Positions 22,033 to 37,119 of a stretch of DNA of 64,000 bases are shown here, one piece after another (the stretch's first letter is position 1; the number at the start of each line of letters is the position of its first letter). The notes beneath the pieces were generated by a model. That model had not been told where the DNA came from and did no database searches. It saw only the letters and a program-made list of their open reading frames with translations. The position numbers were made by a program, and so were the translations under genes. The DNA is from Callipepla californica brunnescens. Its lineage: Eukaryota; Chordata; Aves; Galliformes; Odontophoridae. Where the stretch lies: the NCBI GenBank assembly GCA_023055505.1, contig JALIRH010000004.1:24175368-24239367 (forward strand), written 5' to 3'.

Positions 22033-25000
22033 AAATTGGTATGAGAGGAGAGTGAGAGAGTGAGGGAAAGTTACCTGAAGCAAACCATTAGTATGGAGAA
22101 TTTGAGGCTGAGAATGGTCTTAAGCATGAAGTAATTAGTGGCTTTGATAACAGCTGATGTCACTAGCTACACAGAGCTACTTTATTAGACCTTATTCTAT
22201 CTGTGTGTAAAGTAGGGTGATACTTCACCTCCTAAATAATTTTACTTCCTTTTTTATCATTCTGTCTATCTATCAATCTTGTATGTAGCAAAGTAACCTT
22301 TCCTATATTGCTTTTGATGCCTAACAGGTAAACTACAAGTCCATTGTAAGCCTTCAGGGAATGTCTTGAATCAATTTAGTAAAAATGCCGTTGAAGCATA
22401 AAGAACAAGAGAAGTGGAAATGATAGGATAACTTCACTTTGCTAGAAGAATCTTGCTATGTTTAAAGAGCTGTCCTCATTTTTTGACTGATGTGGGCAAA
22501 GTGCCCAAAAATAGGTTTCAGTCATTCGTTAGTTTTGTTTTTTTTTTTGGTTGGGAGTAGATGCCATAGGTTTAAGAATGTGATTCTGAAATCTTATTAC
22601 AGGGACTTGATCACTTTCATTTGAAGGTGGTACACTTCACAACAACCAAAAGCTGCCAGCATTCACACTTCATTAATAATGTGCCAACTTGTAAGGTATA
22701 ATGACTATCTTGATAAAAAAAAATAAATTTTGAATGTGTTTTTTTTCCTCTTTTGGGACATGGATGAATGATTTTGCTGTCTTTAAATGGTAAGAAAGAG
22801 AAAGGCTGTGCAGTTGAGACAAAACTGGCAGAATAGTGAAGAAATTTGTGTAATTTCTGAATGTAGCTAGCACTTAAAGTGCTGTAAGAAATGTGGAATT
22901 GAACCCAAAAGAGTAGCTACTAGAATGTAGTAGCAATTATAGGAATTAAGTATGGGAATTTGAGCTAGCAGTTGCTTTCCATTCCCTCAAATGCTGTTCT
23001 GTCTTTGCAAGCTCTTGCTTTTGGACTTCTCTGTGTAATTTTGATAAGTCTATTGCAGTATATTCCAGTATTTTTGTCATCTTCACTGAGCTGAACAGAA
23101 GAAGTAGTGGAGCAAAGCTTGTGTTAAAAATAGGGTTTCTTACGAGTTTTCTATCTGAGGGATGTACTGGCAGAGATTTGGAAACATACTGTAGTGTACA
23201 GAGTAAACTAGATTTCTTATTTTCTGTGGTAATTGTGTTCTTTTCAAATGAAAAGAACAGAAATGGTCGGGCATGATTCTGATTCTCAAAAAGGATCCTT
23301 TGAGTTTTAAAATTCAAGGGAATAGTTGGAAATCCGTTCTCTTTCAGAACTGTCTTACCCATTGTTTTGGATTACTGCAGTATATATCAGGGCTCCCATT
23401 TTGCATTGATATTTAATTGCCAAGTTCTACTATTTTTAGTTTTGTGTGTGTGCTCTGTGAAATTATTTATGTCTGTGTGTCTCCATGTAACTTTGTTTCT
23501 CGCAAACTTTTCATTTTTCTGCTGTTTTCCAACATGAGCAGTTTTACTCATTGGTCAGCAGACCCAGCAGGAAGAAGTAAGTGGGAAAATTCTTTTATTT
23601 TGTACAAGGGTTATAGGTGAATAGATACTTCTGTTGTTTTTCATATAAACTTTCAATGATCAGTAATTACAACTTGTATAACTTCCTTTTAGAAATATAT
23701 CTGCTGTTGACATTTATTCTTATTAACCCTGCTTTCTTTTGTGAAGATGGGCAATAGATACAACAGCATACAAGCAATCAGACCTTTCTTTTTAACAGAA
23801 AAGAGGTTTAATAAAGTCAGAAGCATTGTCATTCTATATGCTGATAAGCTCCCAGCCCTCCTATGGAATGTAACAGAAGAAATGCACAAAATCCCACAAC
23901 TGCATGAAGTTACTGTTGGATTCCCTGTTTCTTATACAATTGAAATATCTAGTTTGTCTAGATAGAAAAATTGCTGCTTATCAGTTCTGAGAGCACTAGC
24001 TCTATGCTAAAAATAATGAGAGTTTTATTATTTTTGCATGACTTTATGGCTGTGTGTAGAACAGATGTATTTTCTACTAGTGCTTCATATTTTAACAAAA
24101 ATTCAACAGACCCAAAACTTAATGTCCTTGCTGTTTGCCAGCTGACTTAGAACACAGAGGTATTATTTACTTGTTATTTATTAGTAGCAGGTTACTGGCC
24201 TTGACTGAAAGTTACAATGATACAGCTACAGACTTGTAGTTGGACACTTCAATATTCTGAGAATATGCGCGTTTGAAATAGAGTTCTAGGCATGTGCTTT
24301 ACTTGGATTCTTCTCATAATGTTCTTTTGCTCCCTCATTCCATAAACATTCTCCGAACTTCCCTGATGTGCTTTCTTCTCTTGCTTATCCCTATTGGACC
24401 CATTCCAGCACATAAGAATATTCCTTTTCTTTTTGGTGATACATACCATTTTCCTATCACATTCCTTATCCAGAGTGAACTTATTTCCGCCTACAAAGCT
24501 TTTTGCTGTGACTGCTATGCTCTAGGCAGTCTACAACTTTGGCCTTGCTAAGATACATGAGAAGAACTGCAGTTTTATGTACATGAAGATAGAGATGGCA
24601 TTTTTCTTAGTTTCAAGATTTCTAACTCCCCCTCTCCTCCCTTGCTGGTATAGCTTTCCCAACCAGAAGAAAAACCTTCCGTTATAAAGATTTGCAGTAA
24701 TATTATAGGACTTGGCATCAGTGTAAGCTGATTATCCATCTGCTCAGTACTTCCTCCTTCACTGTTCCTAACATGACTAACATTACAGAAATTCTTTTTT
24801 CTTTTTTTTTGTTCTACTCAGACAAGCTGTCTTTTTCTTTTTGTCTAATCTAAAAATAGGAAGTGCCAGATTTTAAGTGTTGATTACATCTTCTTGATAA
24901 ATGTATTTTCTTATAATGGATGATCTGAACTTATCCATGTATGTTTTGATATCTACATTACCCCACGCTGCCCAACGTATATATAAAATATAATCAGAAC

Positions 25001-25170
25001 TATGTAATTGACAGATAAGGAAATGCAAAGTCTTGAGTATGTGGGTTTTGTTGCTTCAGTGTTCTGATATCCCAGAACTATTTGGCCATTTATTTTATCT
25101 GTGATAGTATTGCAAAACTAATGATAGCTAATAGAAGGAATGAAAGGTATCAATGTTTCTGAAGGTTTTC

Positions 25171-25200
25171 TATTTATTTATTTATTTATTTATTTATTTT
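25171..25200. repeat. (TTTA)n microsatellite
   Basis: Seven TTTA/TATT units in a perfect array. Confidence 0.95.
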
Positions 25201-26397
25201 GGATGCTTTATGATTTAGAATCAACCAGAGTAATGTTCACAGACAAAAAGGATTACATTTTGTCCCCATTAAAATCAGTGCGGCAAACTTTTCACATTTT
25301 TTTTTCTCATTTTTCACACTTTGCATTCATTTAGTAAATTACAAATTTCTGAATTTAACAAATTGTCTGACCAATATAATTCTCAGTTCTCTTGCCTTAA
25401 TCTTCTGCTGCTCTCTTGGCAATATTTCCAGTGAATTGGATTTAATTATGCTTTGGTTATGAAATCGCAAGCCAGTAACTTTAAACGTATGACAGTTTAT
25501 CCTTATTGTTTTCATGTCCACTACTTGAAAGCAGAGGCTTGAGAGCTTTACGAAATTATCTATTCAATTGATACACTATTTCTGTTTAATTATGTCTTTT
25601 CTTTCTGTAATATCACTGAAACTCAGGCTGGACTGACTAGGCTTCATATTGCTCAGCGTGTTTTCTGTAGCATCATCGCTTCTGACTTTCCTGTGAGTGA
25701 AATTCTGTAACTGGAAAGATAATTACTCTGACTTGTAGGTATGCTTAATGTTCCTGTCTTTGTTTTCAAAATTCAGTATGTTGTTGCCCCTACATTCCAG
25801 TTTCTCTCCTTTTTGCTTACTTTCTACTTCCCTCCCTTTCTTTGTATTATCCTTTCAGTCTATAAACTTTGTGATTTTCTATGTTGGCATGTATCACTTT
25901 TTATTTCATTCTTCCTTTTCGGATTCCTGTTGATTCTGAGCTGCTGTTGAGTCACCTGAATTAGAGCAGGGTCCTGAGCCATTGTTACATCACCTGAATT
26001 TGACTGTAAGCTTTTCAGAGCAGATACTTCCATTTCCTTGCCTGGAAAATATTGGTCTTTTTCCAATAATGACATTAGTACATATCAGATACACTTCTAT
26101 GATAATATTAAGCTTTTGATTGATGTGAATGTTCTGTATTTGTTTTAATTGTACTAGTTAATCTACTTTTGTTTCATCTCTATGCAGAGCCACTCTATTT
26201 TTATTTTTTATGATAAGGATAGTAAGAGTATCGGATGTAACAGATTGGTTTCATTGCACAAAGCAGACTTAACTGTTCTGTTTTTCATAAAAATATCTTT
26301 TTCCTAATATAATTTTAAGAAGAGGTTAGCTGCAATAATCATGTTTCCTTGTTGATGAATGCCCAGAAGCAGAGATGTGATTAAGTTGTAAGTTAAG

Positions 26398-27002
26398 TCA
26401 TAGAATGGCCTGGGTTGAAAAGGACCTCAAAGATCATCTAGCTTCAGCCCCCCTGCCATAGGCAGGGTCACCAACTACTAGACCAGGGCTGCCCAGAGTT
26501 ACATCCAGCCTTGCCTTGAATGCCTCCAGGGTTTGGACATCCAGAACCTCTCTGGGGAACCTGTTCCAGTGCATTACCATCTTCTGAGTGAAAAACTTTC
26601 TCCTAACATCTAACCTTAATTTCCCATCTTAGTTTAAAAGCATTCCCTCTTGTCCTATCACTGTCAACCCACGTAAGCAGTTGTTCCCCCTCCTGTTTCT
26701 ATGTTCCCTTCAAGTACTGCAAGGCTGCAATGAGGTCTGCCTGGAGCCTTCTCTTCTCCAAGCTAAACAAGCCCAGTTCCCTCAATCTTTCCTCATAGGA
26801 GAGGTGCTCCAGCCCTCTGATCATCTTGGTGGCCCTCCTCTGGACCCATTCCAAGAGGTCTGCAACTTTGTTGTGCTGAGGGCCCCAGGCCTGGACGCAG
26901 TAATCCAAATAGGGCCTCAAAAGAGCTGGGTAGAGGGGGATAATCACCTCCCTCTCCCTGTTGGCCGCCCCTTTTTTTTAATGTCTCCCAGAATATAGTG
27001 TG
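26398..27002 (-). mobile_element. CR1 LINE fragment with readable ORF2 C-terminal part, antisense
   Basis: The + strand begins tcatagaatggcctgggttg (reverse complement of a CR1 3' end) and continues through CR1 sequence to about cccagaatatag. The minus strand at 26699-26947 keeps an 82-codon open frame with the conserved CR1 segments [34 protein letters not shown] and [18 protein letters not shown], from the region C-terminal to the RT domain. It is 5'-truncated, lacks the RT core and is therefore inactive. It lies antisense to AVEN. Confidence 0.95.
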
Positions 27003-27319
27003 TGATTATGTGTGAACCAGCATTAGAAGAGACAGGCCTGTTCTGCTATCAGGCTGTTCAGAGATTTGTTTACTGGGAGCGGTGATGTTTCTAAACTCTG
27101 TTTTTGGAGTGGAAGAAAGGCTGTTAAGTGTGAAGCTATCTAATGGGCACAGCCTGCCTATTTCTTTCTTAATTTTAGTCACAGCTCTTTCTTTTCTTCC
27201 TACCCCATTTGTCATCCTGTTATTCCTCACGTTTGGTGCCAATGTCTTGGAATCTCCTGGTCCTTCTAATCTGATTTGGAGGCTTCCAGAACCAGATTTA
27301 TTCATTTTCTCTTGTTTTC

Positions 27320-27342
27320 TTTTTTTTTTTTTTTTTTTTTTT
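27320..27342. repeat. Poly(T) run (T23)
   Basis: A mononucleotide run following a CT-rich stretch. It accounts for a Phe-rich/Lys-rich chance ORF on each strand. Confidence 0.9.
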
Positions 27343-30300
27343 CCGCCCCACTTTGATCTCATCCTGTTGCTCAAGTGTTCACTGTTCATGCATTTAATTT
27401 CTAGGCTGCGCTTTCTCTTGACACCCCCTCTCCATTTTTATGCTTGTCCAAAGCATGTGTCTACTCCTCACCTGTGTTCTGTTCTCTTGTCTGCTGTTCA
27501 CCCTCAGCTCTCAGGAGAGTGACATCTCTGGCATTTCTGGGTATTGTACAGGAAGGTAGCTCCACTGAGCACTTAGAAGATTATTTTTTTAAAAAAAGGT
27601 TATTATTATTTGTTTGTTTATTGTTGTTTTATTTTATGGAGATAAAGGGCTTATTTTTTTGTTCCGGATTTAGGAAGATTTCCTAAGATTCCTAAGGATG
27701 TCAAAGGCATATTGACTCATGCCAAAGCCTTTTTCTCAAAATGAAACTTGTATTGTCTGTATTCCCAACCTCAGGGGAAATCTTCTGTCTTGTTTTTTCT
27801 TGCAAACCGTCTGCATGTGAACTTGAGTCTCTTCTAATGTAAAAGCTTATTTGAAGGACATAGTTAAGGTGCAAGTAGGGAGAAACTGTTTTCTTTAGTT
27901 CTGACTCATTTTCAACCTTTACTGGAATGTGAATCAGATGACCTTCCTTTGACAGTACACACACTCATCATCCCATTTTATAAAGCGTGGTATTTCTGAA
28001 TCTGCTACAGATAATTTGGATTGTGAAACTGATCATACCTTCTCTGTTTCTGTTAATGATCTTGATTGAAAACAGACTGTGGTAATGTGGTATTTTCTCC
28101 TTGAATATGTGTGTGTGCTTCAGCATGCAGAAAATGTGTGACTGAAAAGGGTTTATCAGCTAGCTGCAAAATGTAAGGGGTCAAGGTAGCGTGTTTCAGT
28201 AGGCTGTTATCATTGTAATTATATTGTAATCATTGTATTGATTGTACTGTCATGAAAAAAATGTTGTAAAAGATAGAGGCAGTAATTGCATATATTTATT
28301 AAGAAGAATTTTTTACTTCAGGCACTTGGTTAACTTTCTGCAGGGGAAATACTGGCAGAATGGAGATACCAGAAGGCTAACTATTGTAAATTGACAGTTC
28401 AGTGGTAATGGGAGTTAAATTGGGTTAAATTTTTCTAAGTAACCAAAATGCTAGGGGTTCAAGAGTGATAATCTTGGACCCTTCGTAATTGTACCCTTTG
28501 TAATCTTTCTGGAAAAGATGCTCTGTTGCTAATCTGTATTTTCATCTTTCCCATTTTCAAGGAAGTGTACCAAAATGATTATAATGGTAAAAAAACACTT
28601 CTATCCTGACTTCTTTACTGATGGAGTCTTTAGAGCAGGTTTTTCTTTTTTTTTTTCCTCTAGATATACTTCATATTAATAAAGTTTTTAGACAGTAGTT
28701 TAATGTGATGGAGTTCAAATGTAGGTTGGCTATTAAACCATGGAATGTGCTTTAAGTTCTCTCATTTCTTGACAGAAACTGTTTGATACAAAAATAGGAG
28801 TGATTCTTCCATGACACAATTTATACTTAAGTGGTGAATAGTCTTTGGAATCTGAAGGTGTCAATGTTGTCCTTTGATCATTATCTAGATTTTCTGTAAA
28901 ATACTACACGTCAGTCTGGTGAATAAGTCATCTGCCAACCTAAAAAGAAGAATCTCTAAAATGCTGATAGGGTTCCCTGGGGATGGCCTTGAAGTCTGGG
29001 ACCTTGAGATACAGTGATCGTCACAGGTCTCTGCACATTACACTGAGGGTTCTTAACTGGTTACGTTTTATGAAAGATTAACACATCCTACTCCTTTTGG
29101 CCTTCTGTTTTATTCAGGAAACAATTGTACCTGCTTAGTGATTGTTCCAGAAGACTCTTAAAGACTAGTGTATTCATTCTCTCCTGTTTTGGATGTAGCT
29201 GGTATTTTCCTTTTACTTTCTTATATTGAAAAGCGGACTTTTCCTTTTAGAAATGAAATAATTAATTTTCTGCACCTTTCACGTACCCTTTTTAGGGTTA
29301 CATTGCCTGTGAGACAAAACCTGAAAAGGAACTGTATACAGCAGTAACTAATGCTTTTACTTGGGGACCTGGTGTCACTGGCAGAACAGTGAGAATGCAG
29401 GGTGTTTTCATGTTCCCTTTCATTTTATGCTATCACCTGTCACTTCAGATGGGAGTAGGTGGGAAAAATAACTTCTTTGAGAGTGGAGAAAGTGTTTTAC
29501 TCTAACTAATAAAATATTTGTCACTTACCCCAGAAATGGGCTGACTAACACTGCTTTTTCCAACTGTAAGGAAAAATAAAAAAAGGTACATTGACTCCCC
29601 TTGCTCCTGTGCACTAAATACTGAATGAAAGAAACCTGTAGCTATTAGGTGATGTCTCTCATCTCTAAATAATTGAATATGTGAATGTTGATTGCTTTGT
29701 TGTCATGTCTATCACTGCTAAAATGTGAATTCTGATGAAGGTAGCTGTAAGTTATTTTGTTTTTTTCATCCTTTCATTTGTCTGTTACACATCTCTGCTC
29801 CTCTGTTACTTTTATTGTTTGTCTTTGTTGTTCTTGTTATGCAGCTGCAGAGTTCTTATCACTAAAAATGTAATGAATTTGAAGTTGCTTTGTATTACAT
29901 TGCTTCTGATCTGAATAGTAAATTATAATCACCTCTTTTCTTCTGAACAAATGAGTTTGAGATGCACTTCAGTAATATTATAGCCCATCACCAGATATGG
30001 ATGTACTTGCCTGATTTGAGTACATGAAAAGAGCCAAAGAGTTGGCAAGAGCATGCAATTGAACTGGTGGAAAGAGAAAGATCTTGAGGAATCAGTGAAA
30101 TAAAGGGATTGGTAGTACTAAGGGAAGGAGTGTGCGCTTTTTTTTTATGGTTGCATGCATGTGTAATGGATTGAGTTGAGTTGGACTGTGGAACCTCAAC
30201 GTTAGTAGTAAATACGTTGAGGAACAGAAATCCAGAAATCCTTATTTCTGATTTATTTTAGTATGTATTTACAGTTTGAACATGGAGAGAAAATCCATTT

Positions 30301-33300
30301 TCTAATGCAAGTAAGAGACTGTAGTTGCCTGCTGTATATTTTGTTGTTACTCCACATGATTCTGCCAGCCCATTATTTTACCGTTCTTCTGTTCATTCCA
30401 TAAAACCTTACTAAGTGTTCACTTATGCTTGTTTTTTTATGTATCTTCTTTCTATCCCATCTTTATTACTCTGAACTGTATTTGACTATGGGGAAGAAAG
30501 AGGAGGAGGGACAGATAAAAAATGAGGTGCAGAGATCTCAGAGAAGAACAATCTATTCACTTAGAGGAAAATTGCCTACAAGTATGAGATGACTAAATTA
30601 ACTTGTAGAAATGCAATCTGAAAGCATCAGAACTCATCCCTGTAACTTACAAGCACACTTTTAACTTGTCAAAGAAAATTGATCTTTATAAATATCTCTG
30701 TGGAAGTAATATTTAGGTAGAGACAAAGCATTTTAAAGTCTCCATAGTGTTGGATTTAGTTACGATATGTTGCTGCTTTTGTTTTTAAAAAAAATCAAGT
30801 GATTATTTGTGTTTACTGCCCATGCATCAATATAGCTTGTCTATATTACTTCATTTAAATCTTAGGAATTTTCTTTTGACTGTCCATTTATTAATAGTAG
30901 AGACCTATAGTTGCTCTTGATCTTTTTGCAGTTCTTTCCACTTTAAATGATATTATCATATTACCATTTTCTACTGCTACACTGATTATGAGAAAAAAGA
31001 GGTAATGAGCAACAAAATTCCTTTGGGAAGAAAAATTTGAGTATTTGTTAAATAACTGTGTTTACAAACTTCTTTGTTAAAGACTATTTATAGTCTGCTG
31101 TGAATAATAAACAGTGGAGGATATTTATTAATTTTTAAAAAGCTGAAGAGATATTTAAAAATGTTTACCTCACAGTTTCAAATATTTTACGTAGTGACAG
31201 ATGCTGTGGATAATATATTTTTTTCAAGTATTTGGAATAAAATAATCTGAGCTACGTTCCTGAAGCCTGTCAATCTCCCAGTCTGTTTGCAGACTGAAAA
31301 TATTTCATTCAAAAAAAAGTCTAGTGAAGTAAGTTTGTTCTGTTACAAAAATAACTCACTGAACAAGCTATACTATATGTTTAGGAGGCTGGAGTAATGC
31401 CTTTTTGAAAACTGGTGCTGAGGCATTGAGCAACTACTGCTGAAAATGTAATTTTACATGAATAGAATTCATTTATCATGAAAGGAAAGGACAGTTGATT
31501 AATCCAAGGAGGACAGAACATGGATGAGATATATACTTTGGTGACAGTGATAATGTACACCTACAATATCAGTCAGGATAAGATGACGTCCCCATAATGG
31601 TATTAGGGATGATTTATGTAATTTACATTACAATGAGTAGAAGAATTCATGAACAACCTATTAAGGAGAGAGAGTATGTATAGGTGTTTAGGATTTTTTT
31701 TTTTTTTCCTGGAGTCTGCTCTTCACTATCAGAGTTCTGACAGCTTGGCTCTGCTAAACTTAGCAGCACTACCATTTCCTCCTCTTCTCTTCTTGCGATA
31801 CGTTTTAAGCATGTATGGTTTTAATAGTTTGCTCACCGAATTTCTCATTATTTGCTTTTAGGCATTAAACACAAAATACAACCAAGAAACGTAGTTCAGT
31901 TAAATTTGCTTCATTAATAACTTGTACAATGTGAGAAAGAGCAAACATAATGCATCAATTTTAGTAGCATTTGGGGAAATCTGAGGAAGTGAAAATTGCT
32001 TTTGTTTCTTTTGCTAATTCAAATCTTACTGATTTGGGTATTACTCAAAGAACAGTGGACCAGATTCTCTAGTAAGGCCCCAACCTATCCAGTAAAACTC
32101 GTCGGTTACAAAGCCCAAGAACCATTTTTGACAAGGTGAACTTTTCTAGATAGCGCGAGCAGTCATAAAAAAGTTATGAACTAGATCTTTGTTGAATTAG
32201 TGCGCATCTTTTAGTGCAGCTGCTATTTTAAAATGAGTCTGAAAATTGTTTTTAAAATTATACAGTGAGAGAGGATCTCCAGAACTCTTGGAAGGTTGTC
32301 TCACTGGGCTCTCAGGCTGATCTCAGATGCACTGTTACCTTCACTGTTAGAAGGTAGTTTTGCACTGTCTCTGCATCCTGAGGACTGCAGAGAGTTATAG
32401 AAAAAACATCCAACTGACAGAATTAATCTCAGATGAAGATTAATTAATGTACATGCTGTGAGTGGGTGGGAAGTAATATCCTATTACATACAAAGACTTC
32501 TGAAGTGATTGCTAATACTTAACAGTCTAAAGGAAATCTTTCCTAGAAATTAAGAGAACAAGTCAGAAAAAATGACATCAATTTATAAATAAGTTGGTGA
32601 CTCATCTACGTCACATATTTTGTCCAGTTTGGATCCCAAAGGCTTGGAAACAGGCCTTGCTAGACCTAAAAAATGATCAAAGACACGGTATTCTGAAGGA
32701 GTTGCTGCAAGTTCTGATCTATTAGGAACATGTGTTTGCATCTGTTGGAATAAAGTTTCCTTGCAGATGCTTTTTGACCTAATAGGCCTCTTTACAAAGC
32801 ACTTTATATCTGCTGTGAAGGTATATAAGCCCTCCAACTTCCATTAAATCCCAGCTCATATGAATAGAGGGCTGGACGTCTTTTTCCTGTGTCCTCTCTT
32901 GTGACTATAAACTGTTCTAGCCTGGCCTCATTCTGCGAAGCAAACTGTGTGTTTATTTTGCAACAAAAGGGTAGAAATACAACTAATACTGGTCAGTTTT
33001 ACTTTGTGGAAGTTGTCTCTCTACACCTGGTTGAGTTCTTTAAGCTAATTACAGATTTGATTGACAGATAGACTGTGTAATTACTGTAGATATTTTACGA
33101 TATATTTCAGGGCAAGATGATTCAAATTATTAGTATGTAATAATTGGTAAGTAAGTATATGGATTAAGAATCTGAGTTCACTGATCTTGAAAGTCACATG
33201 TGGGAATAATAAATGGCAGTGTTTCTATTGGAAACCTGAAGGGTTTAGTAGGAGTCCTACCGTAGATCAGAGTTTCTATTCGCTGTCAAAACATTATTGA

Positions 33301-33710
33301 GAAAATCACTAATAAGCATATTTGGTAGGTGATATACAATAAGAAAAGTACATTCAGTCCCAGCATCCAAGTTTTACAGTATACCACACCCATTCAAACA
33401 GAGAGCGTAGCCAGTGACCTGCTTTTAGATAAAAAAAATGTGAAGATCTGCTCAGTGAGATTCCTTGAAGGAGTTAGTTTAGAAAGTTTTGTGTATTCTT
33501 AACAGCGTATTACAGCACACATTTCTAGTAAGTTGCTTTGATAAAACAGGAGAGCTCAATTCCCTTTATGCATGCCATAATTGTTAGGATTCTTTTTGCT
33601 TACGTGCATGGTTTTAATAAGATTGCATTGAAGGCACATTTTCAAGTGTTTAAAGTGCTGGCAGTGCCAAAATATTCTCTTAATACTGTTTTGTGTGTAT
33701 GGTGTGTTTT

Positions 33711-33726
33711 TTTGTTTGTTTGTTTA
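33711..33726. repeat. Short (TTTG)n
   Basis: T-rich run ending in three TTTG units. Confidence 0.75.
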
Positions 33727-36108
33727 TAAGGTAAAAAAAATCTCTTGCATTATTAGACTTAATGTAAGGATAGTTAACATACCCCTCAAAAAGAAGATTG
33801 AAATGTGACAATAAATATATTCAAATAGTATGAACAATCAAGATATTGTAAGATCCCTGATTAAAAAGAAACAATTAGAAATTGAAGCGATAAAAATTCA
33901 AATTGAAATACAGTGAGAATAGTCAGCAGCAGTGATTACTGAAAGAGGTTAAAAAATTTTAATCAAATGAGAACAAAAGAAATTTGAATTAACACCGTTT
34001 TTCAATAAAAACAGTCGCTTAATGTAAATGTATATCAATTTATAGATTTAGATTTAGCTGTGGAGAGGTCTTAGGAACTGTTGAAATAGATGATTATAAC
34101 TGTAACTGTTCTGGGGCATGCACCGATCATGAGGTTCTTATTGTATTCTGCTATTAGACTATTGGTTCATTTTTTCTGATGCTTAGTTTCCCAAGTTAGA
34201 AAGAAGGTTTTGTCATGCCGTAAAAATAGGGGATTTTTGGTCTAAATCAAAAATTATCTTAAAGGTTTTTTGCTGTTTAGGATTTCCATGTAAACATTTT
34301 TGTTAATTCTGTTGCTATTAGTAAAACTGGTTGCATAGATATGCAATTGTAGGCTTCTAAACTGTTATTAAATGCCACAGGAAGGGAGATCATTTGTCTA
34401 TTGCCTCTTATTTCCTTTTATTTACCCAAGCAAGCTAAGTGTTTTGCAGCTTCATGTAATTTGTTTTCTCAGGCTTCTGCATGCTTTTTTTAAAGACTTT
34501 CTGGAAAACATAATCTTTAATGATATAGGGCAAACGTTAAAATGATGTGAAGATTTTTTTCAGAGAGTACAAAGTGCTGGCTGGTATTATCTACGTGTCC
34601 TGAAGTGCTTCTGTGCCCTTTTTCTCATCACAGTGAATTTATGGGTGATGGGGAGGATGTAGTCAAGGGGTTTGAGGGAGATTCAGATGGCCATGGTGAA
34701 TTTTGTATTCAGCAATATTGCAAGGTAAAGTAGTTTTTTTGCACCAGAGTTTTCACTGTAGAAGCAGAAGTTGTGGATTTCGCTCCTTGTTTTCTGTTAG
34801 GTTATGTAATTATAACTTTTTAACAAGACGAAGGCAATGGAAGACTATCTTGTGTTTCCCTGTTTTGTGTACTTGTATTGTGTAGACATAGAAACGGATA
34901 CAGAAGATATTTCAATTTAGGAATATTTGTGCCTGTAAGTATGTGCTGCTACTCACTGAATTCTTTTAAGTTAAGATGGAGTAGTTTGGACTTTCGGTCT
35001 GTGTATCATTCTCTCAATTTCTCTAAGGCTCACTAAACCATACAACATCTCTTTGATGTTCATTACCTACTGAATTAGTTGGAATGAGCGTCCGATATAT
35101 ACATACTGTGTGCTGTTTTGCTGAGCAGAAGTACATCATTTAGGCAATCGACTGTAGTTATTTTTGACATGGTTTACCCATTGCATGTAGATGAGAAACT
35201 TAATACTTAGAGGAAATGAAAAGATTTTCCTGTCAGATGTTTAGTGACCCTTGAACAAGTGATTACAATGAAAATGGAAAATATCAAATCTGTGCTTTCA
35301 GATTAGGTACTTTTATACAGTTAGACACTTTGTAAAAGTATATATATTTTCTGCTTGCATGGAAATTAGCTTTTGGAACTTGACAGTGAACTGTTCATTT
35401 ATGCTCAGGTAATACATTTGAATTCTTGTCTTTTTTGAAGCTGTGTGAGGGTAATAATACACTGAAAATGAAAATAGCATTTGTCTTAAATTAGAAATTG
35501 TTAATAAATGCATTGTAAGAGAATTAAAGATCTTTAAAGCCTTTTCTTTTAAAAATATTACACAGTTGTATACAGACTTCTTAAGCTTTCCATTTGCTCT
35601 TTGAAAATATATTCCTCACACATTTTCATATCAGAGACCTTAAGAAATCTCGGCTGCAACTGTTTAACGGTTTCTAAAAGACTACATTTTGAATAAGCTT
35701 TCTGAGAGCTTTATTGAATTATCTATTTTTTTTTTTTTTAAAGAAGCATGTTGACTAACTGTTAGTAAACATGATAAACACTACCTTTTACAAAGGAGGA
35801 GGCTAAAAGCGGCGTGCAGTGTCCAACTTTTTCATTGTGAGAGCAGTAGCTGGAGAATGAAAACCTGAATTATGTTATTGTTCTCTTTTACTGACAACTC
35901 TGAGCCAGGTTCAATAGATACAGAAGTCCTGAGTTGATGTCAGTGAAACCCAGAGCCAATATTGACTTGTTATACATTGTAAAGAACCTACTTCTTAGCT
36001 GATGTCTTCTGTCATTGTATCTTAGGCAAGAGGCTTGTTGAATAGATGCAGTGAGGAGGCAGGAAGAGCTCTTGCTGGATTGGTTTAGTATGTGAAGTGA
36101 GGTACAGC

Positions 36109-36130
36109 AAAAAAAAAAAAAAAAAAAAAA
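36109..36130. repeat. Poly(A) run (A22)
   Basis: Twenty-two A residues without an adjacent identifiable retrocopy. Confidence 0.9.
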
Positions 36131-37090
36131 GGTTTGGATGATGTTAGAATTTTATTAAGCTGCTGTGAAAGGAGCAGTTGATATTACTTGTAAAAGGGAA
36201 GAGCTGAAACTGGAGACACACACGGGTGGTGGAACTTGTCAGCAGTAAAATGGCTGAGTGAGTGATAGGTGCACTAGCAAAAATTCCCATCCAGTTCTCA
36301 TCCAGTTACAGCAACGAGGAACATAGAAAAATGTTAGGAGTAGTGGGAACTTCTCTGCCTGTATTTAGCAGAAGATGTGGACTTGAATGTTTAGAGATTA
36401 TGAAACTTTTTTTTTCCTCTTCCCTATCTTGGCAGTCAGTACTGGGATCTCGGAGAAGGAATTTGAGATGTATGAGGTACTATAAAGTATTATGCATGAG
36501 GTGACCCATCTACTGCAAAGTTTGTTGGATATATCTTTCCTGATAGGAACATCAGCATTTTGAGAGAACACTGTTGACTTTTGAAGTGAGAAAAAGGTCT
36601 GCATAGCATCAAGTCCTGGTTTTCAGTATCAAGGTGCTCTATCAGCCTTTGGCATGTACTGTTACATGCCACAGCACATAGTAAAAGGTATTTGTGCGTA
36701 ACTGGGGGGTTTTAAAACAGTTGGCCATGAATGGTGATTTAGTCTGTCTTCTAGCAAGCCACAGGCAAGGCAGAGACTGTTTTAATAAGTTAAAAAAAGA
36801 TAAACAGGAAAAGGATTGATGGATACATCAAGTAAAGATATACTAAATAGGAAAGATGGAAGTCACATAGGGAGAAATAGAGGAGAGGCATTTTAAACAG
36901 TGCTGGAAATAGAAACATTACATCTTAGTAAATAAAAAAATAAAGGCACGAAATCAGGAAAAGACAGTATGAGCAAAGATGTAGGTTTTCAAAGCTGATA
37001 AATACAGAATTGACTGATGTGATGGTAAAGTGCTGTATGAAACAGTACAAAGCTATTTATGCTTTTTCAGTTCTAGAGGGTGGGCTTTTT

Positions 37091-37119
37091 GTGTGTGTGT
37101 GCGTGTGTGTGTGTGTGTG
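37091..37119. repeat. (GT)n microsatellite
   Basis: About fourteen GT units with one GC interruption. Confidence 0.95.

Larger units (their letters stand above)
20557..26397. other. Unique intronic tract with microsatellites
   Basis: AT-rich sequence with (GTTT)n, two long T runs and (TTTA)n listed separately, and a perfect 9-bp hairpin at 21651-21672. ORFs up to 138 codons (22946-23362, minus) show no recognisable domain. No exon was identified. Confidence 0.5.

Noticed and set aside
22946..23362. 138-codon minus-strand ORF
   Set aside because: No recognisable motif or gene structure; chance ORF.
26681..26998. 105-codon + ORF
   Set aside because: It is the antisense shadow of the CR1 ORF2 fragment on the minus strand.
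27082..27522. 146-codon + ORF
   Set aside because: Driven by a T23 run giving poly-Phe and by T-rich sequence; no domain.
32583..32837. 84-codon minus-strand ORF next to a TATATAAG motif
   Set aside because: The protein resembles nothing known to me, and the TATA-like motif on its own is common in AT-rich DNA.
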